A stretch of 64,000 bases of DNA, from contig NZ_CP163528.1 of the NCBI RefSeq assembly GCF_041081105.1, forward strand, positions 3,906,001 to 3,970,000, given 5' to 3'. This document shows, one piece after another, positions 1 to 6,868 of this stretch. The position numbers and the translations under genes were made by a program. A model generated the notes under the pieces. That model ran no database searches. It was not told the origin of the DNA and saw only the letters and a list, made by a program, of their open reading frames with translations. Each line of letters opens with the position of its first letter. Positions within the stretch are counted from its first letter, which is position 1. The stretch is from Promicromonospora sp. Populi (GTDB lineage: Bacteria > Actinomycetota > Actinomycetes > Actinomycetales > Cellulomonadaceae).

Positions 1-125
1 ACGCTCGGCGAGTAGTCGTCCGGGCGGAACGAGCCCGCGTGAACATCCACGCTCAGGGCCTCGATAGCCCACAGGCCATCCAGGACGATGATCCCCGCCA
101 GGAGGTTCCCCACCGGCGCGGTCAT
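1..125 (-). CDS. hypothetical element protein (N-terminus only)
   Basis: The reading frame starts at the ATG at 125-123 and overlaps the stop of the upstream gene in an ATGA arrangement, so the two are probably translationally coupled. About 41 codons are visible before the window edge. The N-terminus is hydrophobic (NLLAGIIVLDGLWAIEAL), suggesting a membrane segment near residues 6-23, followed by a polar stretch ending RPDDYSPS. No family is recognised. Its position behind a small element gene suggests it belongs to the same transfer or maintenance operon, which runs leftwards out of the window. Confidence 0.5.
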   Translation of the reverse strand, partial: MTAPVGNLLAGIIVLDGLWAIEALSVDVHAGSFRPDDYSPS

Positions 126-514
126 CAGGCAGCCGCCTTCCTGGTGTCGGCAGCCGAGTCGGCCATCTCCGCGATGGAACCGGCCTCCCACGACGTCGAG
201 AGACCACCGTTGGCCCGGATCACCCGGACCGACGCCACCAGGTCGGTGAACTGAATCGGCGTGAACAGCGACGGAGCAGGCATGGCCTGCGCCGGAACCG
301 TCACCTTGACCGACTCCGTCGAGACTCGGCCCCACTGCTCGGACTGGTACACGACCTCGACGCCCCACAGCGGAACGCCCGTGCCCTCCTGCCGCGCCTG
401 GTTGTCACCCGGACGACGCTTGCCCTCCGGCGTGTCGACCCACTCCATGACCGGCTCAACCACACCGGTCGCCACCATCTGCTGTCGCTTGCTGTCTACA
501 GCGAACGTAGCCAT
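125..514 (-). CDS. hypothetical plasmid/element protein, 129 aa
   Basis: I place the start at the ATG at 514-512 (protein begins MATFAVDSKRQQ) because GAGGAG lies about 9 nt upstream. The longer frame opening at 640 would run through both GntR operators and is unlikely. The protein is soluble and has no signal peptide. It contains a central PLWGVEVVYQSEQWGRVSTE segment that looks like a beta-strand core. Small proteins of this kind precede the FtsK/TraB gene in Streptomyces-type integrative elements, which is resemblance of layout rather than proven homology. It is divergent from the GntR gene and probably repressed by it through the two operators between them. It is coupled to the next leftward gene by an ATGA overlap. 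Confidence 0.6.
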   Translation of the reverse strand: MATFAVDSKRQQMVATGVVEPVMEWVDTPEGKRRPGDNQARQEGTGVPLWGVEVVYQSEQWGRVSTESVKVTVPAQAMPAPSLFTPIQFTDLVASVRVIRANGGLSTSWEAGSIAEMADSAADTRKAAA

Positions 515-537
515 CTCATCTTCTCCTCTTGTCCTAA

Positions 538-553
538 GGTCCTCATTAGGACC
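538..553. promoter_or_regulatory. imperfect palindrome, candidate GntR operator 1
   Basis: GGTCCTCATTAGGACC matches its own reverse complement at 14 of 16 positions. It shares the GTCCTCAT/AGGAC core with the perfect palindrome at 592-607. It sits just upstream of the Shine-Dalgarno of the leftward gene starting at 514, where a bound repressor would block that promoter. Confidence 0.65.
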
Positions 554-591
554 CGCGACACAAGAGAAGCACGGGGCGACTACAGTCGTCA

Positions 592-607
592 AGTCCTCAT
601 GAGGACT
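592..607. promoter_or_regulatory. perfect palindrome, candidate GntR operator 2
   Basis: AGTCCTCATGAGGACT is a perfect 16-bp palindrome, 54 bp centre-to-centre from operator 1. It lies upstream of the GntR gene in the divergent intergenic region, suggesting autoregulation together with repression of the leftward element genes. Confidence 0.7.
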
Positions 608-667
608 ACAGTTGAACCAGTTGGTCGATACCGGCCCCACAGACCACTACGACGAAGGGAGATGCAC

Positions 668-1459
668 GTGGTAGACGGCGGATCACGCGGCAACTCGCGC
701 GTGAAGAAGTACCACCAGATCGCGGACGCGATCCGGTCTCAGATCCGAGAGGGAGTCCTGCCGATCGGCAGCAAACTCCCAGCCGAGACGGCGATAGCCG
801 AGGACCACAACACCAGCGTGCCGACCGTGCGCCAGGCGATGGGTGTGCTCCGGGCGGAAGGTCTGATCGAGTCCCGCCAAGGCATCGGGACCTTCGTCCG
901 TGAGACCCGTCGCTTCGAACGACGGTCCCGTCATCGTTACGGCGGGGCTCGCGCCCGGACCGGCCTGCTGAACAACACGTTCCGACACGACATCATCAGC
1001 GCCGGGCCAGAGCCAGCACCCGAACGCATCGCTGAGGCAATGGGCATCCCTACGGGTACGGACGTGATCGTTCGACGCCGTGACCTCTACGACGAGAGGA
1101 ACGAGCTGCAAGAGATCGGTGCCTCCTACCTGCCCGCTGACTTCGCCGCAGGCACCTACCTCGCTGAGCCAAAGGTGGTACCCAAGGCTCTGTTCCGTTG
1201 CGTCGAGGAACTGACCGGTAAGCGCTACGCCTACGCGGTCGATCATTGGATTTCGCGACCGGCCGCCGTCGAAGAAGCCGAGGCGTTCGGTCTCCCGCTC
1301 GGGGCATATGTGGTGCACATCGTTCACACCGCGACCGACGACGACGGCGACGTCTTGGAAGTGTCCGAGAGCATCTGGCCCGCCGACCGACTGGCGTTCA
1401 TTGATGAGTACGAGATTCCGTCAGAGGCCCAGCCAGGTGCCCTAAAGTCGGACATCTGA
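668..1459 (+). CDS. GntR-family repressor with UTRA-like effector domain (KorSA-type)
   Basis: The N-terminal winged helix is clear at about residues 14-80 (KYHQIADAIRSQIREG, LPAETAIAE, VRQAMGVLRAEGLIESRQGIGTFV). It is followed by a UTRA-like ligand domain (residues about 110-255, with ASYLPADFAAGTYL and HIVHTATDDDGDVLEVSES). The start is probably the GTG at 668, six bases after AGGGAG; an ATG at 662 is possible but too close to that site. A start at 599 lies inside operator 2 and is rejected. Regulators of this type keep integrative elements quiescent by repressing divergent transfer/excision genes. The two palindromes upstream fit that role. The next gene overlaps its stop codon by one base. 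Confidence 0.85.
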   Translation: MVDGGSRGNSRVKKYHQIADAIRSQIREGVLPIGSKLPAETAIAEDHNTSVPTVRQAMGVLRAEGLIESRQGIGTFVRETRRFERRSRHRYGGARARTGLLNNTFRHDIISAGPEPAPERIAEAMGIPTGTDVIVRRRDLYDERNELQEIGASYLPADFAAGTYLAEPKVVPKALFRCVEELTGKRYAYAVDHWISRPAAVEEAEAFGLPLGAYVVHIVHTATDDDGDVLEVSESIWPADRLAFIDEYEIPSEAQPGALKSDI

Positions 1460-2100
1460 TGACCGACTACGAAGCGCTCTATGCGGACCATGACTCGATG
1501 GCCGACCACTGGTGGTGGCGTCCCGGCTGGCACGTCGGGACCAGGTTCTACTCCTGGCACATCACCCAGGATGACCAACCAGAGGTCCGCGACCTGCTGC
1601 ACAACTACCGCGACGCCATAGACACCATCAGCACCCTCGATCCGGTCCCCGATCGGTGGTTACACATGACACTGCAAGGCGTCGGGCACGTCTCGGACGT
1701 CGATCCGGCGACGCTCGACAGTGTGACTACGGCCGTAGCAGATCGGCTCGGACACCTCGCACCCGTGGCGACGACATACCAGCGGGTGCACATCTCGGGT
1801 GAAGCCTTGATTCTCCCGCCCAGCGATCCTGAGCCGTTTACTGACATACGTCGTGCGATCCGGCAGGGCATCACGGATGCACTCGGAGAATGCCCAGAGG
1901 CCGACGTCGGTTTCCGCGCCCACGTCTCAGCCGCGTACAGCAATGCCAGCGCCGACGCCGCACCCATTCGCAAAGTCCTCGACCGTGCACAGCCATTGAC
2001 GCCTGTGCAGGCCACCTACACCCACGTCGCGCTGATCCGTATGCACCGCGACCACCGGATGTACGAGTGGGACACCATCCGGTCTGTCCCGCTCGGCTGA
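1459..2100 (+). CDS. 2H phosphoesterase (2'-5' RNA ligase superfamily)
   Basis: Two HxT/S signatures define the 2H fold: H69-M-T71 (WLHMTL) and H155-V-S157 (AHVSAAYSN), separated by 86 residues as expected for the duplicated half-domains. The length of 213 aa fits the superfamily. Known members open or close 2',3'-cyclic or 2'-5' phosphodiester linkages in RNA or nucleotides; the substrate here cannot be read from sequence. The ATG at 1459 overlaps the TGA of the GntR gene, so the two are translationally coupled. That makes it part of the element's control cassette, perhaps for RNA repair or counter-defence (inference). A hairpin follows at 2286. Confidence 0.85.
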   Translation: MTDYEALYADHDSMADHWWWRPGWHVGTRFYSWHITQDDQPEVRDLLHNYRDAIDTISTLDPVPDRWLHMTLQGVGHVSDVDPATLDSVTTAVADRLGHLAPVATTYQRVHISGEALILPPSDPEPFTDIRRAIRQGITDALGECPEADVGFRAHVSAAYSNASADAAPIRKVLDRAQPLTPVQATYTHVALIRMHRDHRMYEWDTIRSVPLG

Positions 2101-2285
2101 TCAGGCTCCGTCGCCTTCGCGGGGAGCGGCTGCCGAATTGACCTTTACAAGATCAAGGCGCGCCTCCGGCGCGCAGGCCCGCGCCTGCGGCGGGGCCCCG
2201 CGATGGGGACCCCCGCGCGGCGGGCCTGGCGGCCCTTGCGCACCCCCACCGCACCCCACCGCCAGCGCGAGCCCCACACACGACA

Positions 2286-2323
2286 AAGACGGCCCTGGAT
2301 CACTACCAGGACCGTCTCTCTTT
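2286..2323. terminator. hairpin terminator between convergent genes
   Basis: The arms AAGACGGCCCTGG and CCAGGACCGTCT (one internal mismatch) enclose a short loop and are followed by TCTCTTT on the plus strand. It serves the 2H gene ending at 2100 and could also stop the leftward gene ending at 2333. The 180 bp before it (2101-2285) is very GC-rich and shows no credible gene. Confidence 0.7.
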
Positions 2324-2332
2324 GTGCCCAGA

Positions 2333-2593
2333 TCAGGCCCGCATCGCTAGCCCGTCCGGGTCATACCGCATCGCTCGACGCACGCCGTCATCAGCCGGGA
2401 AGGGCACGTGATACGTCTTGACGTTCCCATCCCACCTCGGCGTCTGACCGCCCAAGCAGCGGCGCCTGCCGTCTACCGGCTCACCGGCCGCAGTCCAGTA
2501 GTACCAGCCCGTCTCAGCACGGCGGAGGGTAACGAGCTCTCGGCAGAAACTGCATCGCTCCGACGTACCTGTGGGCGGCATCTCGTCGGGCAT
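2333..2593 (-). CDS. small Cys-containing hypothetical protein, 86 aa
   Basis: The start at 2593 (MPDEMPPTGTSERC) has AGGGAAG about 9 nt upstream. The protein carries CSFC followed about 30 residues later by RRRCLGG, a partial zinc-ribbon pattern with only three cysteines, plus WYYW and YHVPFPADDG. The coding look is better than in the other frames, and a hairpin follows the stop. No family is recognised. It may be a small nucleic-acid-binding element protein; the zinc-binding idea is inference and would need a fourth ligand (perhaps the His of TYHV). Confidence 0.5.
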   Translation of the reverse strand: MPDEMPPTGTSERCSFCRELVTLRRAETGWYYWTAAGEPVDGRRRCLGGQTPRWDGNVKTYHVPFPADDGVRRAMRYDPDGLAMRA

Positions 2594-2633
2594 GAAAAGA
2601 ATCTTCCCTGATGGATGCCCGATTTTCAAACCA

Positions 2634-3158
2634 CTAATCACGACCGGCCAGTTCCCCCGCGAGGCTCCACAGATCCATGCCGTTGTGCTCGGGATCGAGC
2701 CCACGAACGATCACGCCGACCTGGACACCAGCCTCCGACGTCCACTCGGCAGCCCACCCCGAACCCTGGGACGCGGCCCACATCCGAGAGTCCTCCATGA
2801 CGACGTAGGGCCTCGGCTCGTCGTAGACCTCATCCAACGTCGCCATGAAGTCATCCAGCGGCGCCGGACCCATCACAGCAGCAAGCCAACCCGTCTCACG
2901 TGTCAGCCACCGGCAAGCATGGGTGTCGTCCCCGAGGGACACGTACTCCCGCTCCGTCACATCGCCACCGAGCAGCCGCGCAGCCTGGTCGGTCCCGGCA
3001 TCGCACAGGGTCCGGGTCTCAGCCGCTACCGACGACGAGACAGACGGAGACGCAGAAGGCGACGGCGACGGCGAGGGGACCGGGGTCGGCGGCGCGGCGG
3101 TACACCCAGCTAGCAGAGCGACCAGCGCGAGAGCCGCCATCTTTGGTGCATGGCGCAT
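2634..3158 (-). CDS. secreted lipoprotein with Pro/Ser linker (DUF3558-like)
   Basis: The start at 3158 gives a classical lipoprotein signal: MRHAPK, a hydrophobic run, then the lipobox LLAGC at about residues 15-19. A PTPVPSPSPSPSASPSVSSS linker follows. The globular part has two cysteines (TLCDAG and THACRWL), probably a disulfide, and resembles the actinobacterial DUF3558 lipoproteins; that family call is tentative. The much longer frame back to 3485 is an open frame through the inverted repeats and is rejected. A cell-envelope lipoprotein at the end of an integrative element could act in surface exclusion, but nothing in the sequence proves this. Confidence 0.65.
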   Translation of the reverse strand: MRHAPKMAALALVALLAGCTAAPPTPVPSPSPSPSASPSVSSSVAAETRTLCDAGTDQAARLLGGDVTEREYVSLGDDTHACRWLTRETGWLAAVMGPAPLDDFMATLDEVYDEPRPYVVMEDSRMWAASQGSGWAAEWTSEAGVQVGVIVRGLDPEHNGMDLWSLAGELAGRD

Positions 3159-3257
3159 GAACACAGCCTGCGGCGAGGAACAGTGGTGCGCGATCCGAAC
3201 AGGCGGAGCCTCCGGCGGACACCCGGGAATCAAGAGGATCAGGGGAGCCCGCGGTGC

Positions 3258-3440
3258 CCCTGGTCCTCCGTCATCCGTTGGCTTAACCGGGACCCTGACA
3301 CCGAACCCGCCGTCAGTGCAACAGGTCCCGCCGACCGAGCACACCACCTCACCCCGACTCGACGGGCGGGACCTGTTGCACTGACGGCAGAACCGACGTC
3401 CGAGACGTGCCCCGCGCCAACGGATGACGGAGGACCAGGG
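3258..3440. repeat. two nested perfect inverted repeats at the element terminus
   Basis: The outer arms are 3258-3282 and 3416-3440 (25 of 25 bp complementary; the left arm begins CCCTGGTCCTCCGTC). The inner arms are 3309-3332 and 3365-3388 (24 of 24 bp; the left arm begins GCCGTCAGTGCAACAGG), around a 32-bp centre. The flanks between outer and inner arms (26 and 27 bp) do not pair. The structure lies in a 423-bp stretch (3159-3581) with no supportable gene. It could be a cruciform-forming origin, oriT/single-strand origin, recombination site or terminator. No transposase is present. Confidence 0.85.
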
Positions 3441-3492
3441 ACCCCGAGCCAGGAGCATGGTGGAGTCACAGACCCGCACGAGCACCCCAACC

Positions 3493-3512
3493 AGTTACAC
3501 ACGAGTTACACA
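3493..3512. repeat. tandem direct repeat near the element junction
   Basis: AGTTACACA occurs twice with an 11-nt period (3493-3501 and 3504-3512), about 100 bp from the xthA junction. Helically phased short repeats next to an attachment core are typical of integrase or excisionase arm sites; that role is inference. Confidence 0.4.
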
Positions 3513-3581
3513 GGACATTGAGAAACGCCGCGAAATGACGCGAGATGGCGCACGCCGTCACACGCTCTCACCTGCGCGTTT

Positions 3582-4337
3582 TCAGGCCGCGAGCAGGTAG
3601 GCCGGGTGCGGCTGAAAGTAGTCCCAATAGGTGTAGGTGTGCTCGTCCGGGAGGAACTTTCGCGTCAGCTCCGTGTACCCGGCGGCACCAAAGGCGTCGA
3701 ACGCGGCTCGCTCGGGCGGCGACACGTGGGTCTTCCCGGCGAAGTCCGCGGCGTTGTACACGTCGGTGTCGAGCGGGATCACGTTCCAGTCGCCCATGAG
3801 CGCAACGGCGTCGCCGTCGCCCCCACCCCACGAAGTGTCCTCGCTGCGCTGCGGTACTTCGCGGGGACCCCGAGGTTCGGCCCAGGTCTGTGCCGAGGCC
3901 CGCAGGGCCTCCAGCCAGGCGAGCTTGTAGGCGTAGTGCGGGTCGTCGAGGGCGCGGCCGTGCGGTACGTAGAGGCTCCAGACGCGGATACCCCCGCAGG
4001 TTGCGCCGATGGCGCGCGCCTCGATCGGTGGTTCGACGTCGAGGAGCGCGTCCGGGTCGCCGTCGACGATCGCCTTGGCGAAGCCCGGCTGCCCCGGGAA
4101 CTGGGTGGCGACGTCGGTCAGGCCGACGCGCGACACGATCGCCACGCCGTTCCACTGCGAGAGCCCGAAGTGCGCCACCTCGTACCCGGCGGCCTCGAAG
4201 GCCGCCGTCGGGAACTGGTCGTCGCGGCACTTGGTCTCCTGGATCGCCAGGACGTCGGTCTGAGACCGGTCGAGAAAGGCGAGCACGCGGTCGACCCGCG
4301 TGCGGATGGAGTTGACGTTCCACGTGGTGAGGCGCAC
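3582..4337 (-). CDS. xthA: exodeoxyribonuclease III, C-terminally truncated
   Basis: ExoIII/AP-endonuclease family (base-excision repair). The N-terminal two thirds is canonical: N7 in WNVNS, the metal ligand E34 in QETK, Y123 in SLYVPHG, and D183/N185 in GDWNV. The frame follows the family to TYTYWDY (residue 240) and then ends FQPHPAYLLAA. The usual C-terminus of roughly 40-55 residues is absent, including the GxRIDF segment and the SDHxP motif with the catalytic His, so the enzyme is predicted inactive. The break coincides with the end of the mobile element. Residues about 151-176 are a low-complexity insertion. The start is a leaderless GTG behind TAGGCT (4349-4344). The rest of the gene may lie beyond the left end of the element. 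Confidence 0.8.
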   Translation of the reverse strand: MRLTTWNVNSIRTRVDRVLAFLDRSQTDVLAIQETKCRDDQFPTAAFEAAGYEVAHFGLSQWNGVAIVSRVGLTDVATQFPGQPGFAKAIVDGDPDALLDVEPPIEARAIGATCGGIRVWSLYVPHGRALDDPHYAYKLAWLEALRASAQTWAEPRGPREVPQRSEDTSWGGGDGDAVALMGDWNVIPLDTDVYNAADFAGKTHVSPPERAAFDAFGAAGYTELTRKFLPDEHTYTYWDYFQPHPAYLLAA

Positions 4338-4343
4338 GGACTC

Positions 4344-4367
4344 AGCCTATGTTCACCCGACTAGGCT
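4344..4367. promoter_or_regulatory. divergent leaderless -10 boxes
   Basis: TAGGCT on the minus strand (4349-4344) is 6 nt from the xthA GTG at 4337. TAGGCT on the plus strand (4362-4367) is 6 nt from the GTG at 4374. Neither gene has a Shine-Dalgarno sequence, so both transcripts probably begin at or next to the start codon. Confidence 0.6.
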
Positions 4368-4373
4368 GGCTTT

Positions 4374-5897
4374 GTGCAGATCCTTACCGGGCGCCGCGCC
4401 GTCGGCGCCGTCGTCGTCCTCACCGCCGCGGCGCTCGTCGCGGCGTGCTCCGCCGGGAGCGATTCTGGTGGGGCTGAGGATGGGGCGCGCACGGCCGTCG
4501 TCGTCGGACTGACCGGGGAGCCGACCAATCTCGACTTCACGACGACGTCGGGCTCGGCGATCCCGCAGCTCCTGCTGAACAACGTGTACGAGGGCCTGGT
4601 GACCATCGACCAGGAGGGTGAGGTGCAGCCGCAGCTCGCCGAGTCGTGGGAGCTCAACGGGAACCGCACCGTCTACACGTTCATGCTGCACGAGAGCGTG
4701 ACGTTCTCCGACGGCTCGCCGTTCACGGCGGACGACGTCGTCGCCTCGATCGGCCGGGTCCAGGACGACTGGACGCTGAGCCTCAGGTCCAAGATGGACG
4801 TGGTCGAGCGGGCCGAGGCGATCAGCGACACCGAGGTCGCCGTGACCCTGGCGCACCCGAGCAACTCCTGGCTGTTCGACATGGGCACGTCCGTGGGCGC
4901 CATGTTCCCGGACGACCTGTCCGCCGACCTGGCGACCGAGACGGTCGGCACCGGGCCTTACACGGTCGAGGAGGTCGCGCCGGGCGAGCAGATCACGCTC
5001 GCGGCCCGCGACGACTACTGGGGCGAGGCACCCGCCGTCACCGACGTCACCGTCCGCTATTTCGCCGACGCCAACGCTCAGGCCAACGCAGTGCGCGCCG
5101 GCGACATCGACATGGCGTACAACCTGCAGGCCCCCGACCTCCTGACCGGGCTCGAAGGGGACGAGCGCCTCCAGGTCATCGACGGCACCTCGACGGGCGA
5201 GGTGCTGCTCGCACTGAACAACGCCGAGCCGCCCTTCGACGACCTCGACGTGCGCCGCGCGGTCATGTACGCGATCGACCGGCAGGCGGTCCTCGACACG
5301 GCCTGGGCCGGGCGCGGGGAGCTCATCGGGTCGATGGTGCCGCCCACCGACCCGTACTACCAGGACCTGACGGACGCCTACCCGTACGACCCGGACCGGG
5401 CCCGGGAGCTGCTCAGGGACGCCGGCGCCGAGAACCTGAGCATCACCTTCGACGTGCCCACCCGCCCCTACGCGGAGGCCGTCGCCCAGGTTGTGGTGTC
5501 CCAGCTCGCGGACGTGGGCATCGACGCGACGATCGTCCCGGCCGAGTTCCCCGCCGTCTGGCTGGACAAGGTGTTCACCCGGCACGACTACCAGATGTCC
5601 GTGATCCTGCACACCGAGGCCCGGGACATCCTGACGGTCTTCGGCGACCCCGACTACTACATCGGCTACGACAACCCGCGGCTCGGCGAGGTCGCCGAGA
5701 CCGCGGACGAGGGCAGCCCCGACCAGTACGTCGCGGGCATGCAGGAGGTCGCCCGCATGGTGGTCGACGACGCCGCGAGCGACCCGCTGTTCCTGTTCCC
5801 CAACACGGTGGTGGCCGACGCAGGCCTGACGGGCATCGCCGCGAACGCGACCACCGAGTCGATGAACCTCACCGGCCTACGTTGGTCGGAAGGCTGA
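4374..5897 (+). CDS. peptide ABC transporter substrate-binding lipoprotein (SBP family 5)
   Basis: Periplasm-equivalent binding protein of a DppA/OppA-type importer. A lipoprotein signal ends in LVAAC (C25). The mature protein shows family hallmarks: GEPTNLDFTTTSG, LLNNVYEGLVTID, LAESWEL, YTFMLHESVTFSDGSPFTADDVV and a C-terminal NTVVADAGLTGIAANATT. At 507 aa it is a normal length. The start is a GTG behind TAGGCT with no ribosome site. The permease gene follows after 23 bp, then a fused permease-ATPase protein, so the locus encodes a complete importer. Substrate preference (dipeptide, oligopeptide, nickel or other) cannot be told from sequence. The plus strand carries the real gene; a long antisense frame over 4353-5612 is a GC shadow. 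Confidence 0.9.
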   Translation: MQILTGRRAVGAVVVLTAAALVAACSAGSDSGGAEDGARTAVVVGLTGEPTNLDFTTTSGSAIPQLLLNNVYEGLVTIDQEGEVQPQLAESWELNGNRTVYTFMLHESVTFSDGSPFTADDVVASIGRVQDDWTLSLRSKMDVVERAEAISDTEVAVTLAHPSNSWLFDMGTSVGAMFPDDLSADLATETVGTGPYTVEEVAPGEQITLAARDDYWGEAPAVTDVTVRYFADANAQANAVRAGDIDMAYNLQAPDLLTGLEGDERLQVIDGTSTGEVLLALNNAEPPFDDLDVRRAVMYAIDRQAVLDTAWAGRGELIGSMVPPTDPYYQDLTDAYPYDPDRARELLRDAGAENLSITFDVPTRPYAEAVAQVVVSQLADVGIDATIVPAEFPAVWLDKVFTRHDYQMSVILHTEARDILTVFGDPDYYIGYDNPRLGEVAETADEGSPDQYVAGMQEVARMVVDDAASDPLFLFPNTVVADAGLTGIAANATTESMNLTGLRWSEG

Positions 5898-5920
5898 GCC
5901 GGCCCGCCGCCGGAAGACCC

Positions 5921-6868
5921 GTGGCCAGGAAGCTCCTCTCGCACCTCGTCCAGCTGGTCGCCACGCTCCTCGTGGCGACAGCTGTGATCTTCGTGCTGCT
6001 CCGGGTGCTGCCCGGCGACCCCGCGGCCGTCGCGCTCGGGATCGAGGCCTCGCCTGAGGCGCTCGCGGCCTGGCGCGCCGAGCACGGCACCGACGGGCCG
6101 CTGGTCATGCAGTACCTGCAGTGGGTGGGCGGGCTGCTCACCGGCGACCTCGGCACGAGCTACGTGACGTCGCAGGACCTCACGCCGCTGGTCGCGGACC
6201 GGGTGCAGGTGACGGGCATCCTGGTGCTGCTTGCTTTGCTGATCGCCCTGGTGGTGGCGGTGCCGGTGGGCACGCTGGCCGCCGTCTGGCACCGGAACGC
6301 CGGGGGAGTGACGCTGTCCGCGGTGAGCCAGGTGGGTGTGGCCGTGCCGAACTTCCTGGTGGGCGTGCTGCTCGTGTCGTTGTTCGCGGTGCGGCTGGGC
6401 TGGCTGCCGTCGGGCGGCTGGGTGGCGCCCGTGGACGGCCTCGGTGAGTTCTGGCGGCACGTGTTGCTGCCCGCCCTCGCACTCGGCTCCGTGCAGGCCG
6501 CGATCATCTCGCGGTACGTGCGCAGCGCCGTGCTGGAGATCATGCGCGAGGACTTCCTGCGCACCGCCCGCGCCAAGGGGCTCACCTATACGGGCGCACT
6601 CGTGAAGCACGGGCTGCGTGCCGCCGGCGTGCCCATCGTGACGGTCGTGGGCGTGCAGGTCGCGTCCATGCTGATCGGCGCCGTCGTGATCGAGCGGGTA
6701 TTCGCCGTGCCCGGCCTCGGCAGCCTGCTGCTGGACTCCGTGGGCAACCGTGACCTGCTCGCCGTGCAGTCGATAGTGGCGGTGCTCGTGGTGCTGGTGG
6801 TGCTGCTCAACTTCCTGGTCGACCTCGCCTACACCCTGCTGGACCCGCGCCTGCGGAGGGCCTCGTGA
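5921..6868 (+). CDS. peptide ABC transporter permease (DppB-type)
   Basis: Inner-membrane channel subunit of 315 aa. The start is the GTG at 5921 (MARKLLSHLVQLVATLLVATAVIFVLLRVLPGDP), with GGAAG 4 nt upstream. The N-terminal helix followed by LPGDP, the segment GDLGTSYVTSQ, and the EAA loop (YVRSAVLEIMREDFLRTARAKGL) are diagnostic of DppB/OppB. About six membrane helices are visible. The stop overlaps the GTG of the next gene by 4 bp, coupling it to its partner permease. A longer in-frame extension back to 4646 runs through the substrate-binding gene in another frame and is not real. Confidence 0.9.
   Translation: MARKLLSHLVQLVATLLVATAVIFVLLRVLPGDPAAVALGIEASPEALAAWRAEHGTDGPLVMQYLQWVGGLLTGDLGTSYVTSQDLTPLVADRVQVTGILVLLALLIALVVAVPVGTLAAVWHRNAGGVTLSAVSQVGVAVPNFLVGVLLVSLFAVRLGWLPSGGWVAPVDGLGEFWRHVLLPALALGSVQAAIISRYVRSAVLEIMREDFLRTARAKGLTYTGALVKHGLRAAGVPIVTVVGVQVASMLIGAVVIERVFAVPGLGSLLLDSVGNRDLLAVQSIVAVLVVLVVLLNFLVDLAYTLLDPRLRRAS

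Larger units (their letters stand above)
1..3605. mobile_element. right-hand part of an integrated actinomycete-type element
   Basis: Everything left of about position 3605 looks unlike the housekeeping DNA that follows. It has short plasmid-style genes, a GntR/UTRA repressor between divergent transcripts with palindromic operators, a 2H phosphoesterase coupled to it, and small orphan proteins. A 420-bp gene-free terminus holds nested perfect inverted repeats. The boundary is inferred from xthA, whose reading frame leaves the family alignment after TYWDY (about 3618) and ends in 11 unrelated residues. The left end and any integrase, TraB/FtsK or replication gene lie outside the window, so the element class (AICE versus prophage remnant) cannot be settled here. 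Confidence 0.6.

Noticed and set aside
599..667. Earlier start for the GntR regulator at 599
   Set aside because: It lies inside the perfect operator palindrome and has no ribosome site. The GTG at 668 (or ATG at 662) after AGGGAG is better placed.
3258..3440. Insertion sequence or MITE
   Set aside because: The 25-bp arms resemble IS ends, but there is no transposase, no obvious target duplication flanking the outer arms, and a second nested perfect repeat that an IS would not need.
3159..3581. Plus- and minus-strand open frames through the nested inverted repeats
   Set aside because: Frames of 80-180 codons exist, but they differ on the two strands, have repeat-driven Pro/Arg/Gly composition and lack start signals. 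The repeats explain the sequence better.
4353..5612. 419-codon open frame antisense to the peptide-binding lipoprotein gene
   Set aside because: It is rich in Arg, Asp, Gly and Val with no recognisable motif and no ribosome site, and lies exactly opposite a clear family member. It is a shadow of high third-position GC.
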